In this document: piece after piece, positions 21,897 to 33,146 of the stretch
Layout of the letters: each line of letters starts with the position of its first letter
How positions within the stretch are numbered: the stretch's first letter is position 1
Origin: Datura wrightii
Taxonomy: Eukaryota > Streptophyta > Magnoliopsida > Solanales > Solanaceae
Assembly: GCA_035772735.1 (NCBI GenBank)
Contig: JASDFA010000010.1
Coordinates: 121,098,001 to 121,162,000 of the forward strand
DNA: 64,000 bases
Reading direction: 5' to 3'
Notes under the pieces: model-generated
What the model was told of the DNA's origin: nothing
The model's input: only the letters and a program-made list of their open reading frames with translations
Database searches by the model: none
Program-made: the position numbers and the translations under genes

Positions 21897-23189
21897 GTGG
21901 GTGAACTACAGGAACAAATTATGAATGAAACTCATTATTCTAGATATTCAGTACACCCAAGTGCCACAAATATATATCGTAACTTGAGGCTGGTATATTG
22001 GTGGAATGGCATGAAAAAGGACATCACCTGTCTTGTGACTCAGTGTCCCAATTGCCAACAGGTGAAGGTTGAGCACCAGAAGCCCGGAGGTTTGGTGTAG
22101 GATATAGAAATTCCATCCTAGAAGTGGAAGGTGATTAATATGGATTTTATTATAGGATTTCCTAGAACGAGCATGAAGCATGATTCTATTTGGGTAATAG
22201 TTGATAGATTAAATAAATCATCTCACTTCTTGCCAGTTAAGACCGCATATGTTGTAGAGGATTAAGCTAAGCTTTATATATGAGAGATAGTTCGCCTACA
22301 TGGCGTCCCCTTTTCCATTATTTCTGACAGAGGTGCTAAGTTCACAGCAAACTTCTGGAAATCTTTCCAGAAAGGCCTGGGCACTCAGGTAAGCCTCAGT
22401 ACGGCATTTCATCCTCAGACAGACGAACAGGCTGAATGCACCATTCAAATGCTTGAAGATATGTTGCGTGCCTGTTTTTTAGATTTTGGTGAAGGTTGGG
22501 ATGATCATATTTCCTGGATTGAGTTTGCCTATAATAACAGCTACCAGAAAAGTATTCAGATGGCTCCCTATGAAGCTTTATATAGGCGAAAATGCAAGTC
22601 ACCAGTGGGTTGGTTTGAACTCAGTGAGGCAGAGTTATTGGGGCCATACTCAGTGCAGCAAGCTATTGACAAGGTGAAACTTATTAGAGATCGACTTCAG
22701 ACAGCCCAGAGCAGGTAGAAGTCTTATGCAGATGTATGCCGTCGGGCGCTGGACTTTGTTGTTAATGATTGGGTCTTCTTGAAAGTGTCCCCTATGAGAG
22801 GCATTATGCGATTTAGCCGAAAAGGCAAGCTGAGTCCTAGATATGTTGGGACCTACATAATTATCCATAGGATAGGAAAAGTGGCCTATGAGTTGGAGTT
22901 GCCACCAGAGTTAGCGGCAGTCCACCCAGTATTTCATGTATCGATTTTGTGGAAGTGTATAGGAGACCCAACCCGTGTTATGCCTATCGATGATGTCCAA
23001 ATTTTTGAGAAGATGACCTACACCGAGATTCCAGTTGCTATTCTTGACCAACAAATGAGGAAACTTCGAACCAAAGAAGTCGCCTTAGTTAACGTATTAT
23101 GGCGAAGTAATAACATCGAGGACGTGACTTGGGAGGCTGAGGAGGAAATGAAGAATAAATATCCTCACCTATTTACGATGTTGACGTGA
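21897..23189 (+). pseudogene. pol: E3 integrase with chromodomain
   Basis: The zinc-binding HHCC is complete: H in THYSRYSVHPS, then CPNCQQVKVEH (21930-22075). The core has MDFI, SDRGAKF and a damaged third block TDEQAECT where the Glu is kept (22300-22440). FAYNNSYQKSIQMAPYEALY, CKSPVGWFEL, SPMRGIMRF, KGKLSPRYVGTY and VHPVFHVSIL follow. The chromodomain ALVNVLWRSNNIEDVTWEAEEEM and YPHLF end at 23189. Stops at about 22098, 22122, 22263, 22281 and 22716 break it; most fit C-to-T or G-to-A changes. The last 136 residues are open. Confidence 0.93.
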
Positions 23190-23276
23190 TGTTAAGGTAT
23201 GTGTTTGATACTTAAGTTACTGAGTATCTATTTTGAAGCATATTAAGTGAAATTAATGTCCATTCAGGGACGAATG

Positions 23277-23293
23277 TTCCTAACGGGGGAGAA
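23277..23293 (+). promoter_or_regulatory. E3 polypurine tract
   Basis: TTCCTAACGGGGGAGAA directly before the 3' LTR, with the mini-hairpin variant TTCAGGGACGAA at 23263-23274. Confidence 0.88.
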
Positions 23294-25983
23294 TATAACA
23301 CCCTAATTTTTTTTTGTGATTATTTGATGTTTTTATGCTAGGTTAAGAAAAGTACGGGTTGTATATTGATCGTAGATAACAAGGGAAATGTGTACGATCA
23401 AAAAACCAAGGAGTATGTGAAGTTCATAAGTAAGGGTCAACTTCAAACAATCATATCTCCTAATATATAATGAATATCAAATTAAAGGTCTTTGAGTCTA
23501 GTTTTTAGAACATCAAACCGCTTGTCAATTGGAGTTCGGAGTAAGAAATTATGGGCATTTTACTGAAGTATCGCGAGCGGTGATGCGGGCATGATGCCCT
23601 AGCGCCTCCACCGCCCTATTTACTTAAAATCTGAATTCTCACTTGTAGAAAACATTCTCAGCTAAATCATAATCAACCAGCTTGCTAAGGATTCAATTTC
23701 TCTCTCAATTCCAGCAGCTAGGACAAAGAAAATCAAGGAGGAACATCAAGCAAAGTTCAAGAAAATCACAAGATAAGTTGAGATTACTTTGCCAAGTGTG
23801 TTAGGGGCTGTTTTGGAGCTCGTTTTGGCAAGGTTTTGAAGAAGTTTTTCTGCGTTTCAAAATCTATTTGTACTTCCTATATATCCATCTTTGAGTAGGT
23901 GTTGAAATCAGGAGAAAAGGTAAGGATTTTGCCCCGTTTAAACCTATCAAATTGCAAAGCGAAAATCTGGAAATTGGCAGCTAAGTGAGCTGCCGATGGA
24001 TTGTTTGTGAGCTGAGTTTTGCTCATTTTCCTTAGGAGTTTTTGCTGTTTTTTTTATATGGAATTATACTTCATATTTAGGGGTAGAATTACAGAAAACT
24101 AAGGTAAAATTTCTCTTGTTTCTCCCTCAAAAATTAGCAAAAACTAGTTGAGAAAATGGCTAAATGTTGTTGATGTTGCCGTGTGTTGTTGTTGCTATTG
24201 TGACTGCCTCTGATTAGTTATTTTGGATGCATTTTTTTTGCTATATCCTGTAAAACCTCTTGATTAAGGTGGTTGAAGTCTGATCATTGAGATAGGAAAT
24301 CGGCAAGAGAAAAGTTCATCGGAGAAAGGTATGTAAGGCGGGGTCTATTGCTCTTTTAAGCATGATTTGTGTGTTGTGAATCGAATGAGACAGCAACCTA
24401 TTTAAAAGTCTTGAGGCATTATGTTAAGCTTCATTTAAGATTTAAAGTTCCATGTTCTATTGAGGATAAATGTTAAGATTATGCCTAGCCGAAGTGAGAC
24501 ATCTAAAGTGTGATATTGTGTTGATTGTTGTTGTAGTTGTACATTGAGTTGGAGACCCCTCAGCGTGGGCATTGTTAGCTGGTCCTTACAGTATGTCATT
24601 CGTATGTATATGTGATGTTAAATGTGTTTATAGTTCTGGTTGCTAACTAAAATTTGTGAAAGAGCCAAGATGAGGACGTGTAAACGATTTTATGCCGCGC
24701 AAAGACGTCACAAGCTATTAAGGGTAAACAATCTTATCGAATTAGGATTACCTCGTTATGGTTGTCCTTTATCTTATGTGTATGTTATGAAATATGTCAG
24801 TCCAAGGGGAGATTTCATAATCCCTTTCCCTTAAGCCGATCGACAAGCTAGCGAGTTTCTGAGCTCTAATGTCCCTTGAACACGATCTATAAATTTTTTT
24901 GAAACTCTTAGGTCATCCGCAGTTCCTTATGATTTATTCAAGTTTTTAATACATGAATTTAAGTTCTATTTTCTAGCTTTACAAGTTATATGTACTCAGT
25001 TCCAGTTATGCATTACGAAGGAGGCCTATGCAGGCCACATGTTTAGTATTCGTCATTTCTATGTTGTACATATTGAACTGGTACAGTATAATCCATATCA
25101 GCTCCATTTATGATTTTGTCTAAGATTTATTGATTTTACCCCGGTGTGGTACACCAGCTGGAGGTCTTGTTATTTTACCCCAGTGTGGTACATAGGCTGG
25201 ACGGATTTTACCCCCGTATGGTACACCGGCTGAAGGCATTTTTATTTTTACACTAGTGTGGTACACTGGTTGGAAGAATTTTATATAGATTTTATGGTCG
25301 GCTGTGTACTGGCATTTTAGTTATAGTCTTTTTTGTGCATTAGATGGTTGCATTTACACTTCAATAATGAGTTATTGTCAGGTTTCTATTTCAGGATTCC
25401 GGGTTGTTACTACTCCTTATTTCTGGCCTAGTTATCATTTTTATCTTACATGTTTACAGTTTTAAGCATTACATACCAGTACATTTTATTCGTAATGACG
25501 TCCCTTCATCTTGGGACTCTTTCTACAATCGTGCTGTAGATACAGGCCGACGGTCAAATCATCAGACGTAGTAGGAGCCAAATTTAAGCAGAATAGTGGT
25601 ATGCTCCTCTATTCCAGGAGCCATGTCCTAGTTTGGACTATTTTCAGTTTTGTGTATAGCATGGGTAGGCCAGGTCCCAGTCCCGTGCATTTCAGTTCGT
25701 TTACTCTGTAGATGCTAATGTGGACTAGTTTGTATAGTAGTATGGGTTGTGTAGTCGTATTGGTTTTTCATTGCTTTGCTTAGCTTTATTGTAGCCTTGT
25801 CGGCTTTCCAAGATGCATATTTATAATTTTCAAGGCATTATTGGCCCAGTATTTATCTTGGTTGGTTGTGACAGGTGGCTTGGTCAGCCTTAGTGTTACA
25901 TTTATAGATGCTATATAGCCGGCTTCTCGATCAATCATGAATAGAGTGCCAGTTGCGCCCTACCCCAGTTTTGGGGTGTGACA
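23294..25983 (+). repeat. E3 3' LTR (2690 bp)
   Basis: It starts TATAACACCC like the 5' copy and ends GGGGTGTGACA, followed by TSD TTTCC (25984-25988). It carries the same tandem array at 25134-25281 and the same GC-rich U3 block near 23570-23625. Confidence 0.93.
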
Positions 25984-26094
25984 TTTCCTAAACGTTTCGT
26001 AGCCTCTTCATCATAAGTGTGGCTCGCTTCACACCCATGAAAAAGAATCTACTTAACGCGGCTTTCAGACACCCTAGGACACCTCAAACCTATG

Positions 26095-26106
26095 GCTTTG
26101 ATACCA
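26095..26106 (-). promoter_or_regulatory. G2 primer-binding site (initiator tRNA-Met)
   Basis: The minus strand reads TGGTATCAAAGC, one transition from the perfect tRNA-iMet complement, four bases from the LTR end. The leader continues at 25989-26094 and, beyond E3, at 15548-15626. Confidence 0.9.
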
Positions 26107-26110
26107 AGTT

Positions 26111-28585
26111 TGTCACCACTCGAACATAGACTCGGATCATAACATAGGAAAAGGAGACCCGAGAGACTCCAAGTCAACCCATGGCATGAGCATACATCTA
26201 ATTCATTCACATAAGCGGAAGACTTCACATAAGGAAACGAAATCATGACATAATAACCGAGAAAAGACAATACATGATCCATACATGACGGTTGAATATA
26301 ACTTATAGTCTGAAAAGCCTCTATTCATGAAAGACGGGTTGATGGGACAATACCCCAACTAACCCTATTATACTGAAACTGAAAGAGAACAATAGAGTAT
26401 GAACATATGGCCCTCGGAACATGAGGTCTCACCAAATAAGATGATAGTGAACTCCGAAGAGCTACTGAGGAGGGTGAGCCTGAGAGCCGAGTGCTGTATC
26501 ATGAAACAATACAAAATAGAAAGGATGCGGTCAGTACGTGGAATGTATCAAGTATGCAAGGTAAGTAAAACGGACATTTAAAATATATAAAACTCATAAA
26601 TGATTAAAAGAGTAGGGCGTCATGCTCGTATTGTAAACATCATAACATAACATAAGGCTTAAGATTTTCAAAGCATTCGTAGTACAAACATAATCATAAA
26701 CATAGGAGAAAAAGCTTTACTTAACATGAATTTAGCCAAAATACACAATCATAAACATTCATAAATCATGAGGAACAGTGGGAGTTTCTCTTAACCGACA
26801 TACCCCATATGAGCACATTTGAAGTTCGACTTGTAAACCTAGTCGGGAGGTCATTCATACCTTTCCAACGGTAGAACAATGAAGGGCGTGATATCACCAT
26901 GAAAAGGGTTGGACAAGGGACCAACATAACTACGGTGGCACGTAGTTTATGAGATCTGGGGCATAACCTGGTCCCAAACCTACTCGATGTTCGATACTAC
27001 TTCCAAAACATATACAATGCTCATAGTATAACATGAATGAATTCACGGGCTAGTTAAATCATGCTAATCATAAACATACTTGTACATACATGAACTAGCC
27101 ATGAAACAAGGCCCGTGAGTCGGCCAAAACATAATTCATGAATCATAAAGTTCATACATACTTGTAGATCATGCATATAGCTTGAAATTCATAAAGTCAT
27201 GATGAGTAATTTATTAAATCAATATTTTAAATCATAATTTATGCTGGGCTCATAAATATCATTAATGGAAAAAGTAGATCATAAATTGATTCATCATGGG
27301 TCATGCATAATTAGGTTAAATTCAAAAGAATTAAATCATTGATAACATTATAAATAAATTAATTTACAAAATCTGATCAAAACCCCATAGAATACGATAA
27401 AGTTTCAAAAATCACACAACTCATTAACAATCATTAGATTTTTATATAAATCTACCTCAAAACCCCTTAAAATTTTTATAGAAGTTTTATGAAATTGTAG
27501 AGAATGGGAACGGGTGTGAAAGGAAATACCCATTGATAGCCTTACATACCGGAAAACAACGGATTCTTAATCTCCCTTGAATGCCTAAAAAGGAACTGGA
27601 AGAATTTGAAGAGGGAAGCCTTGAATCAACCTTTCATCACCTCTCTATACTTTAGCATGCATGAATGAGGACTTAGAATAGATTATCCCTATAAAATCCC
27701 ACTTTCCTAGGCTAAAACGACGTAGTTTAGGGTCTCACAACATGGAAAAGTCAAAAATGCCCTTAATGAATCTTCCCTGAAAACTATCTAGATCAGTCCA
27801 ATGAGTTGTTGGAACAAACAATGACCCGTCGTATGGCCCATCGTGAGCACTACTGAGACTAGCCTCCAGAATAAAACAACGGATGAATAGGACGACTCGT
27901 CCTTTAGACCAACAGGTCATCAAGTCGACCGCTATTTGCCCCTTCCCAAAAATTGAACCTCCTTACCACAAGCCTCCCTATGACTCGCGGTTGCTTCCAA
28001 TTAGTCGTGGTCTTGATCCATCACATGCACTGGAAATTCCTTGCAACCAAACGAAGACCAGTGACCATGGGTCGTAATTGCTCACCACGAGTTGTTGGAC
28101 GACCCGTGGTATCTCTAACTGCTGAGCGTAGCCTCTTCCTATGACTACTAACAATGGCTCATTATTTTAAGCAACGAGTAGTTGCATCGCGCGTCGTCTG
28201 CACTGCCACCCGGACTTCCCCTCACCACGACTTCATACAACGATCCGTGGTTTGATACCATGAGTCGTTACATCTCCCGTTCAGTGATATTTTTCCCAGT
28301 TTCAGTAGTTTTCTACTTTTAACTTTTGGGTATACTCCTAGTCACTTCCAGTGTATTACACAAAAGTTGAGTCGTACAACTAAACATTGACCCCTATAAT
28401 TCTTTCGTGAGTTTCGGGTCAAATTTTGGCAGTTCACTGGAACTAATTCAACGAACACAATCGACGGACCATTAATTGGAAGGATGAATCATCTTGTGAC
28501 TCATTTTATGGACATGGCGCCATTTTCCTTTTTTTATCTACTAAAAGTCTCGGGTCTGATCTAGGGGACTTTTTGGGGTATTACA
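26111..28585 (-). repeat. G2 5' LTR (family B, 2475 bp)
   Basis: On the minus strand it begins TGTAATACCCC (28585) and ends GAGTGGTGACA (26111). The U3 at about 27790-28280 holds many copies of GACGACTCGT and ACGACCCGTGG-type words. The R/U5 end shares blocks with M6, M7 and S1 (for example the CTCCAAGT and ACATCTAA blocks near 26167-26200). The small ORFs inside have no recognisable product. Confidence 0.9.
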
Positions 28586-28921
28586 ATTGGAGACCCAACT
28601 CTAGTTATTCTGGTAGAGGGCATCGGTATGATGGATAGCCTTACCTATGAGGAGGTCCCAATTGAGATCCTTTATAATTTAGTTCAAAATTTGAGGAGCA
28701 AGGAGCTAGCAACGGTGAATGTTTTGTGGAGAATTCAGTTTGTTGAGGGAGCTACGTGGGAAGCCAAAGACGATGTGATGGCTAGATACCCATTCAGTTT
28801 CATGTCAAGTTCATATCTCCCAGTTCCTTTCATTTCATACCATACACGTATATTTCATGAATTCAGTTCAGTCATGTATCTCAATCCGAAGCTAGTCACT
28901 CTGTCAGTTTTCAGTCTATAG
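28586..28921 (+). pseudogene. pol: P4 integrase C-terminal end and chromodomain
   Basis: The frame opens exactly at the G2 LTR edge with IGDPTLVILVEG, then LTYEEVPIEIL and the chromodomain part LATVNVLWRIQFVEGATWEAK with DDVMARYP. It has no stop until 28921, where it overruns the usual end (YPHLF) by about 35 residues. All of gag and most of pol are missing from this side of G2; they should lie left of the window. Confidence 0.9.
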
Positions 28922-29010
28922 CTTTCAGTTTGCAATTTTTAGTTTGTAATTGTAGTTCCTTCCCTATCTTTCCAGTCTTCTTAATCTACTTTGGAGGATG
29001 ACTTTTCCTA

Positions 29011-29022
29011 TTGGGGAGATAA
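29011..29022 (+). promoter_or_regulatory. P4 polypurine tract
   Basis: TTGGGGAGATAA before the LTR start; a diverged mini-hairpin (TTTGGAGGATGA) lies at 28990-29001. Confidence 0.75.
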
Positions 29023-30108
29023 TGTAATACCAGGAAAAGCCCCTAAGATCAAATCCAAGACTTACAGCTAAATCCAGCAGGGAAATGATGCAAGCAATTC
29101 AACGAACCACAAGACGGGTCGTCCTATGAACCAATGACTCGTTGGTTGTGCCTCGTGGTACCAAACATCAAAAAAATGTGAAGAACTTACCAGAACCAAC
29201 TGGGGATTATATTACTTATTGTTGGATTGTACCATTCGTTATTTTTGGTTGTTGAAGCTGGTTCAGAGAGTGATTCTGACGCAGAGCAAGAACCAACAGG
29301 CCATTGTATTAACCAATGGCATGTAGGTTTGGTCATCAATTCTGCCAGTTATAGAATTTATTTTAGCAATTAGGGGGTATTTTGGTAAAATCCTATGCTT
29401 TTAACACCCATGTGACATTTTTTAGGCTTTTTTAAGGTCAAATTATTGGGTTTAACTTAGCCTAAATCATCATTACCTTCAAACATCCGTAAGTTGAAGA
29501 TTCTCTCACAAACCAAGATAGGGTTCATCATCTCCTTCATCATAATTTCTCTTGGATATTCAAGACAAGTTAAGGAATTATCTAACCCAGGTGTGTAGGG
29601 TAAGGAATAGGGGATTCCTTCTAACCTTATGTCCTTTTCAAGCTCAATTTCATGATCTCTGCTCTTCATGTTTCAAATTGGCATTTTCTAGGGTTAAACC
29701 AAAATTGAATGAAACTCTATGAATCTCTTATGATTTCAAGTTCCTTATAATTCAATCCATGTTATTATGTTTTTGCTACATGTTTTCTACAAGAATCTCT
29801 CATGAATCTATGTTTCAAGTTTATGATGATTTTGCTTAATTATGTATGATCTTATAAATTTCAAGCTTATGGACCTACTATTTCAAGTTACGATGATTTA
29901 TTCATGTATGCATGAATTTCATGAACCCAAAGCTTATTAATTTATGATTTCAAGATATGGCTATTTATTCAAGTATGCATGAATTTCACGAATCTCAAGC
30001 TTAGTTTATGCTCTTGAATATGCTATGTATGGGCTATGTGTTAGCATGGAGCCGTTCGTGGTTGTAGGTCATGTGTCGCGGTCCGGGGTCAATACTTGGG
30101 TCGTGACA
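29023..30108 (+). repeat. P4 3' LTR, internally deleted (1086 bp)
   Basis: Starts TGTAATACCAGG and ends TTGGGTCGTGACA. U3 has GACGGGTCGTCC and ATGACTCGTTGG words (about 29112-29155). Other family-B LTRs here are 2.1-2.5 kb; the middle part (with the promoter-distal blocks seen at 26800-27000 in G2) is absent, so this copy lost about 1.2 kb. Confidence 0.85.
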
Positions 30109-30372
30109 TTGGAGAAGAAGACGTCCTAGCTTGCTTGATATACTTGATAACTTAATGAGTTTGAATTCACATTGTAATGGAAAGAATGGGAGTTTAGACT
30201 AATTAGACCCCTAAATATACTCTTTAGAAATCTCAAAACATGTTGGTTAAGGAGATAAAAACATGAGAAGTTACAAAAATACCATTAGGAAAATGTATTG
30301 AAAATTTGGATTTTTAGTTCCATGGGTCTAACCACGGCCCATCCTTAACTCAACGGTCCATTAAATAATTCA

Positions 30373-30377
30373 TCCTT
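30373..30377. repeat. TSD of solo LTR S1, left copy
   Basis: TCCTT; the second copy is at 32628-32632, directly after S1. Confidence 0.92.
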
Positions 30378-32627
30378 TGTAACACCTCGGACCTCCGAAT
30401 AGCTTGATGAAGGAAAATAACTAATATTACAAGTCTGGTACAGGGAGTGACGACGTTATGGATGGATCGTCATGCCACTAACGGTGCAAGTGACAGTCGT
30501 CAGGAAGGAGATGGGCCATCACTTGTGATGTTTAGGTTTGATGGAGTGGCTGATGGCCCATCAAGGACCTGACAGTGCTAGTGACGGCCATCGGAGTAGC
30601 GACAGACCATCGGTTGAGCCATCGAAGGAAAATTTTTTGGACTCTAGGGTGACAGTAGACCTGACGGACCATCAATTGTACTATTAGAAGGAGATTATGG
30701 ACAACTTCACTGGTTTAGGATGAAAACACGAATGATAGACTGTCAGGATTGTGATGGCCCATCACGGGTACTGTCGGGGTATGCAATTGTTGAAATTTTG
30801 CCCGATTTTCAAGGGCAATTTTGTAATCTCCCAAGGTTTTAACTCCTATGCTATGTCATTTTAATCCTTGATAGCAGTGTATTAAGGTAGTTTAACCCAT
30901 TCTAATACATTCAACTCCCATGCATACAAGTTTAAAGGGTTCCATTTAAGAGCAAGCTTAGAATCCTCCAATTCTCCTCCAAATCTCTTGGGATTTCAAA
31001 GTCAAGTTAAGAATCAGTTTACCTAGATATGTAGGGCCATGAATGAGAATTTCCTTTCCCTCTCATGCCTAAATTTCTCCTCAAGCTCATGAATTCAAGT
31101 GTATTATCCTATAGGTTTTTAACCCAAACTTATGAAATTCCCTATGATTTATTTATGGATCAATTTCCTTCATGTTTCAAAGCATGTTTTAAGATTCATG
31201 GGCAAATTTTATGTACTAACTAATTATAAATTCATCATTTCCAAGTTTTGGAAGATTTGTCCCAATTATGCAAATTCATGAAAAGGTCTAGTTTATGATT
31301 GATGATTTCAAGTATGATGAAGTATCTAGCATGTATGTATATTTACAAATTACCCATATATGAATCTATAATTTTGACTAGTGAAGTCTATTTAAAGTAT
31401 GCATGATCTTCAGATTTTGGATAATCTCACTCAAATTTAGCGTGTTTTCATGATTCAGTTCTGTTCTACAAATTAGCTTACCATATGTTTTTGGAGTCTA
31501 TACTTCCATAGTTAGCATATGGTATGTTTGGAGCCAGGACTCCCCATATTCAGATTTCAGGCTATGCATGTAATTATATTATCATCTTCATTAAAAATGA
31601 TGGTTTCAGCTTTGTTAAAAAAGATGGAAAGCACCTTGCTTGTTTCTTTTGGGAGTAATATCTAGCACCGTGTAGGATGGGCTTCATGAAAACCCCAGGT
31701 CTTAGAACTACATGCAAACGTAGGATTATCCAGTTACTTTGGGACTCCTTGGTGAGCTTTCCCCTACCTGAATGGGCCTTCAGCTTGATATCAATATTAT
31801 GGTAGCGCCCTTAGCCCTAGCAAGGCTTTGGATGGCTTTGCCCACTTGACTGTAATAGTTGGGCTCACGTAATCTCTATCATGATAGTACGAGTATATGA
31901 CGAGTCTCCCATTATTCCTCATGATCTCAGTTATGCATGTTTATCAATTATGATATTATGTTTTTAGTAGGTTTGACCTAATGATCAAGTTATCAGTTTT
32001 TACTTAGGAATCTCAGTTTCAGCTTTGGGTCATTCGATTCTGTTATGAGATCCACTTTATGTTATTCATGTTTTCAGATATTAGCATGCAGTCCTTACTC
32101 TCAGAATCTTATGATGTTATGGCTTATAATAAAATATGTGATTTTAGTTTATACTCGCTCAACATGTTTTACTTACCTTGCATAATTAGTACATTCTAAG
32201 TACTGACCACATACTCTATGCTGTATCATTTCTGATATAGGTTCATACTCGGTCCTGCTTTTAGCCAATCTCCAGAGCTTAGTCCAGTTTTCCTGTTGGT
32301 GAGTCCTCATCCTTCGAGGACCTTTAGTTTGCTGAGTTGTGTTATTTTTCAATTTTCAGACTTTTAGTGAGATAATTGAGGATGTTGTCCCATCAGCTCT
32401 TCAGTTATGTTAGTGGCTTTTCAGATAATATGTAGAATCTCAGCTTGTTAGTGTTGACTCTATTTGTGATCATTATGTATGCAGACTTATGCTTATTCAT
32501 ATTATGTTTATCAATTTCCATTTAATGTATGCTCTTAAGCCTCTATGTTCATGCCATGGGTCAACTTGGAGCCACTCGTGGTTCTAGGTTTCGTGTCTCA
32601 ATATGGGTGTATGTTTGGGTCATGACA
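30378..32627 (+). repeat. S1: solo LTR of family B (2250 bp)
   Basis: Begins TGTAACACCTCGG, ends TTTGGGTCATGACA, and is flanked by TCCTT on both sides with no internal domain: a solo LTR left by recombination between two LTRs. The U3 (30440-30780) has an array of GATGGCCCATCA-type words. It sits inside the M5 LTR in opposite orientation. Confidence 0.92.
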
Positions 32628-32970
32628 TCCTTTTTCTATGAAGGAGGAGTTGCAGCATTCGGTGGCTCAGTTAATGGGTTGTCATTCTGGACAACGACTC
32701 ATCGATTGGTTCATCTAATGTTGTTTTGTATTTGGCCACTTTTTGTATTTTTCCCACAACCTATAGGATGGGTCGTCTTTCTTAACCATGGTCCCTCAAT
32801 TGGCTGTGGAATCTTCAGAAATAGGGAAAGTTCTCTGAACCTTTTCCATGATTGATAGGACAGTTCATCCTTACTGACAATGGTCTATGGACTCGACCAT
32901 GGAATCAACCACATACCTAAACCCTCTTTAATTTCTAATGAAATTTTGGTTCAAAATCTAAGGTGTTACA

Positions 32971-33010
32971 ATATCCTTCCCCCCTTAGAATCCTTTATCC
33001 TCGGATGAAG
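32971..33010 (-). promoter_or_regulatory. M5 polypurine tract
   Basis: The minus strand reads TTCTAAGGGGGGAAGGATAT up to the LTR edge at 32970, preceded by a degraded mini-hairpin (CCGAGGATAA). Confidence 0.85.
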
Positions 33011-33146
33011 ACTGGACTGCAATGATAGGTAATCTACCTGAGAGTAACTAAACTAAATTCTTGAAATATGCAACCATTCTAAGGACTCCAACAACAGCTA
33101 ATGGGACCTGAAATTGATACGAATGCTATAAGAAGGGTCTATGATC

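Larger units (their letters stand above)
15632..25983 (+). mobile_element. E3: complete family-C Ty3/gypsy chromovirus, 10,352 bp
   Basis: Both LTRs, a perfect tRNA-iMet primer site, the whole gag-pol order, the polypurine tract and a 5-bp TSD are present. It lies in the leader of G2. By eye the first 310 bases of the two LTRs differ at about 23 places, so it is an old insertion. Its coding region is mostly one frame (18549-21170 and 21897-23189) broken by many stops and a few shifts in the RNase H region. It is the only family-C member here. Confidence 0.95.
14455..28585 (-). mobile_element. G2: family-B chromovirus, 5' half, split by E3
   Basis: The element reads right to left: 5' LTR (26111-28585), primer site, leader, the E3 insertion (15632-25983), then gag from 15547. 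After the zinc knuckle the gag is cut at 14455 by A1; the rest of G2 lies left of the window. The 5' LTR end at 28585 abuts the coding frame of P4, so G2 was inserted into P4; predicted TSD ATTGG (28586-28590). Confidence 0.88.
28586..30108 (+). mobile_element. P4: 3' end of a family-B chromovirus
   Basis: A short piece of the integrase C-terminus, a polypurine tract and a 3' LTR. G2 interrupts it on the left. Its LTR end at 30108 abuts minus-oriented LTR sequence of M5, so P4 was inserted into the M5 3' LTR; predicted TSD TTGGA (30109-30113). Confidence 0.85.
30109..32970 (-). repeat. M5 3' LTR, U3 part, split by solo LTR S1
   Basis: The two pieces (30109-30377 and 32633-32970) rejoin over the S1 TSD. 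The outer edge at 32970 reads AGGTGTTACA (minus TGTAACACCT) next to a polypurine tract. Blocks near 30190-30290 parallel the G2 LTR around 27640-27770. The words ACGGCCCATCC and ATGGGTCGTC (around 30340 and 32770) belong to the U3 array. Confidence 0.82.

Noticed and set aside
32529..32855. A 108-residue plus-strand ORF with a hydrophobic stretch
   Set aside because: It spans the S1/M5 junction, so its frame is an accident of insertion.
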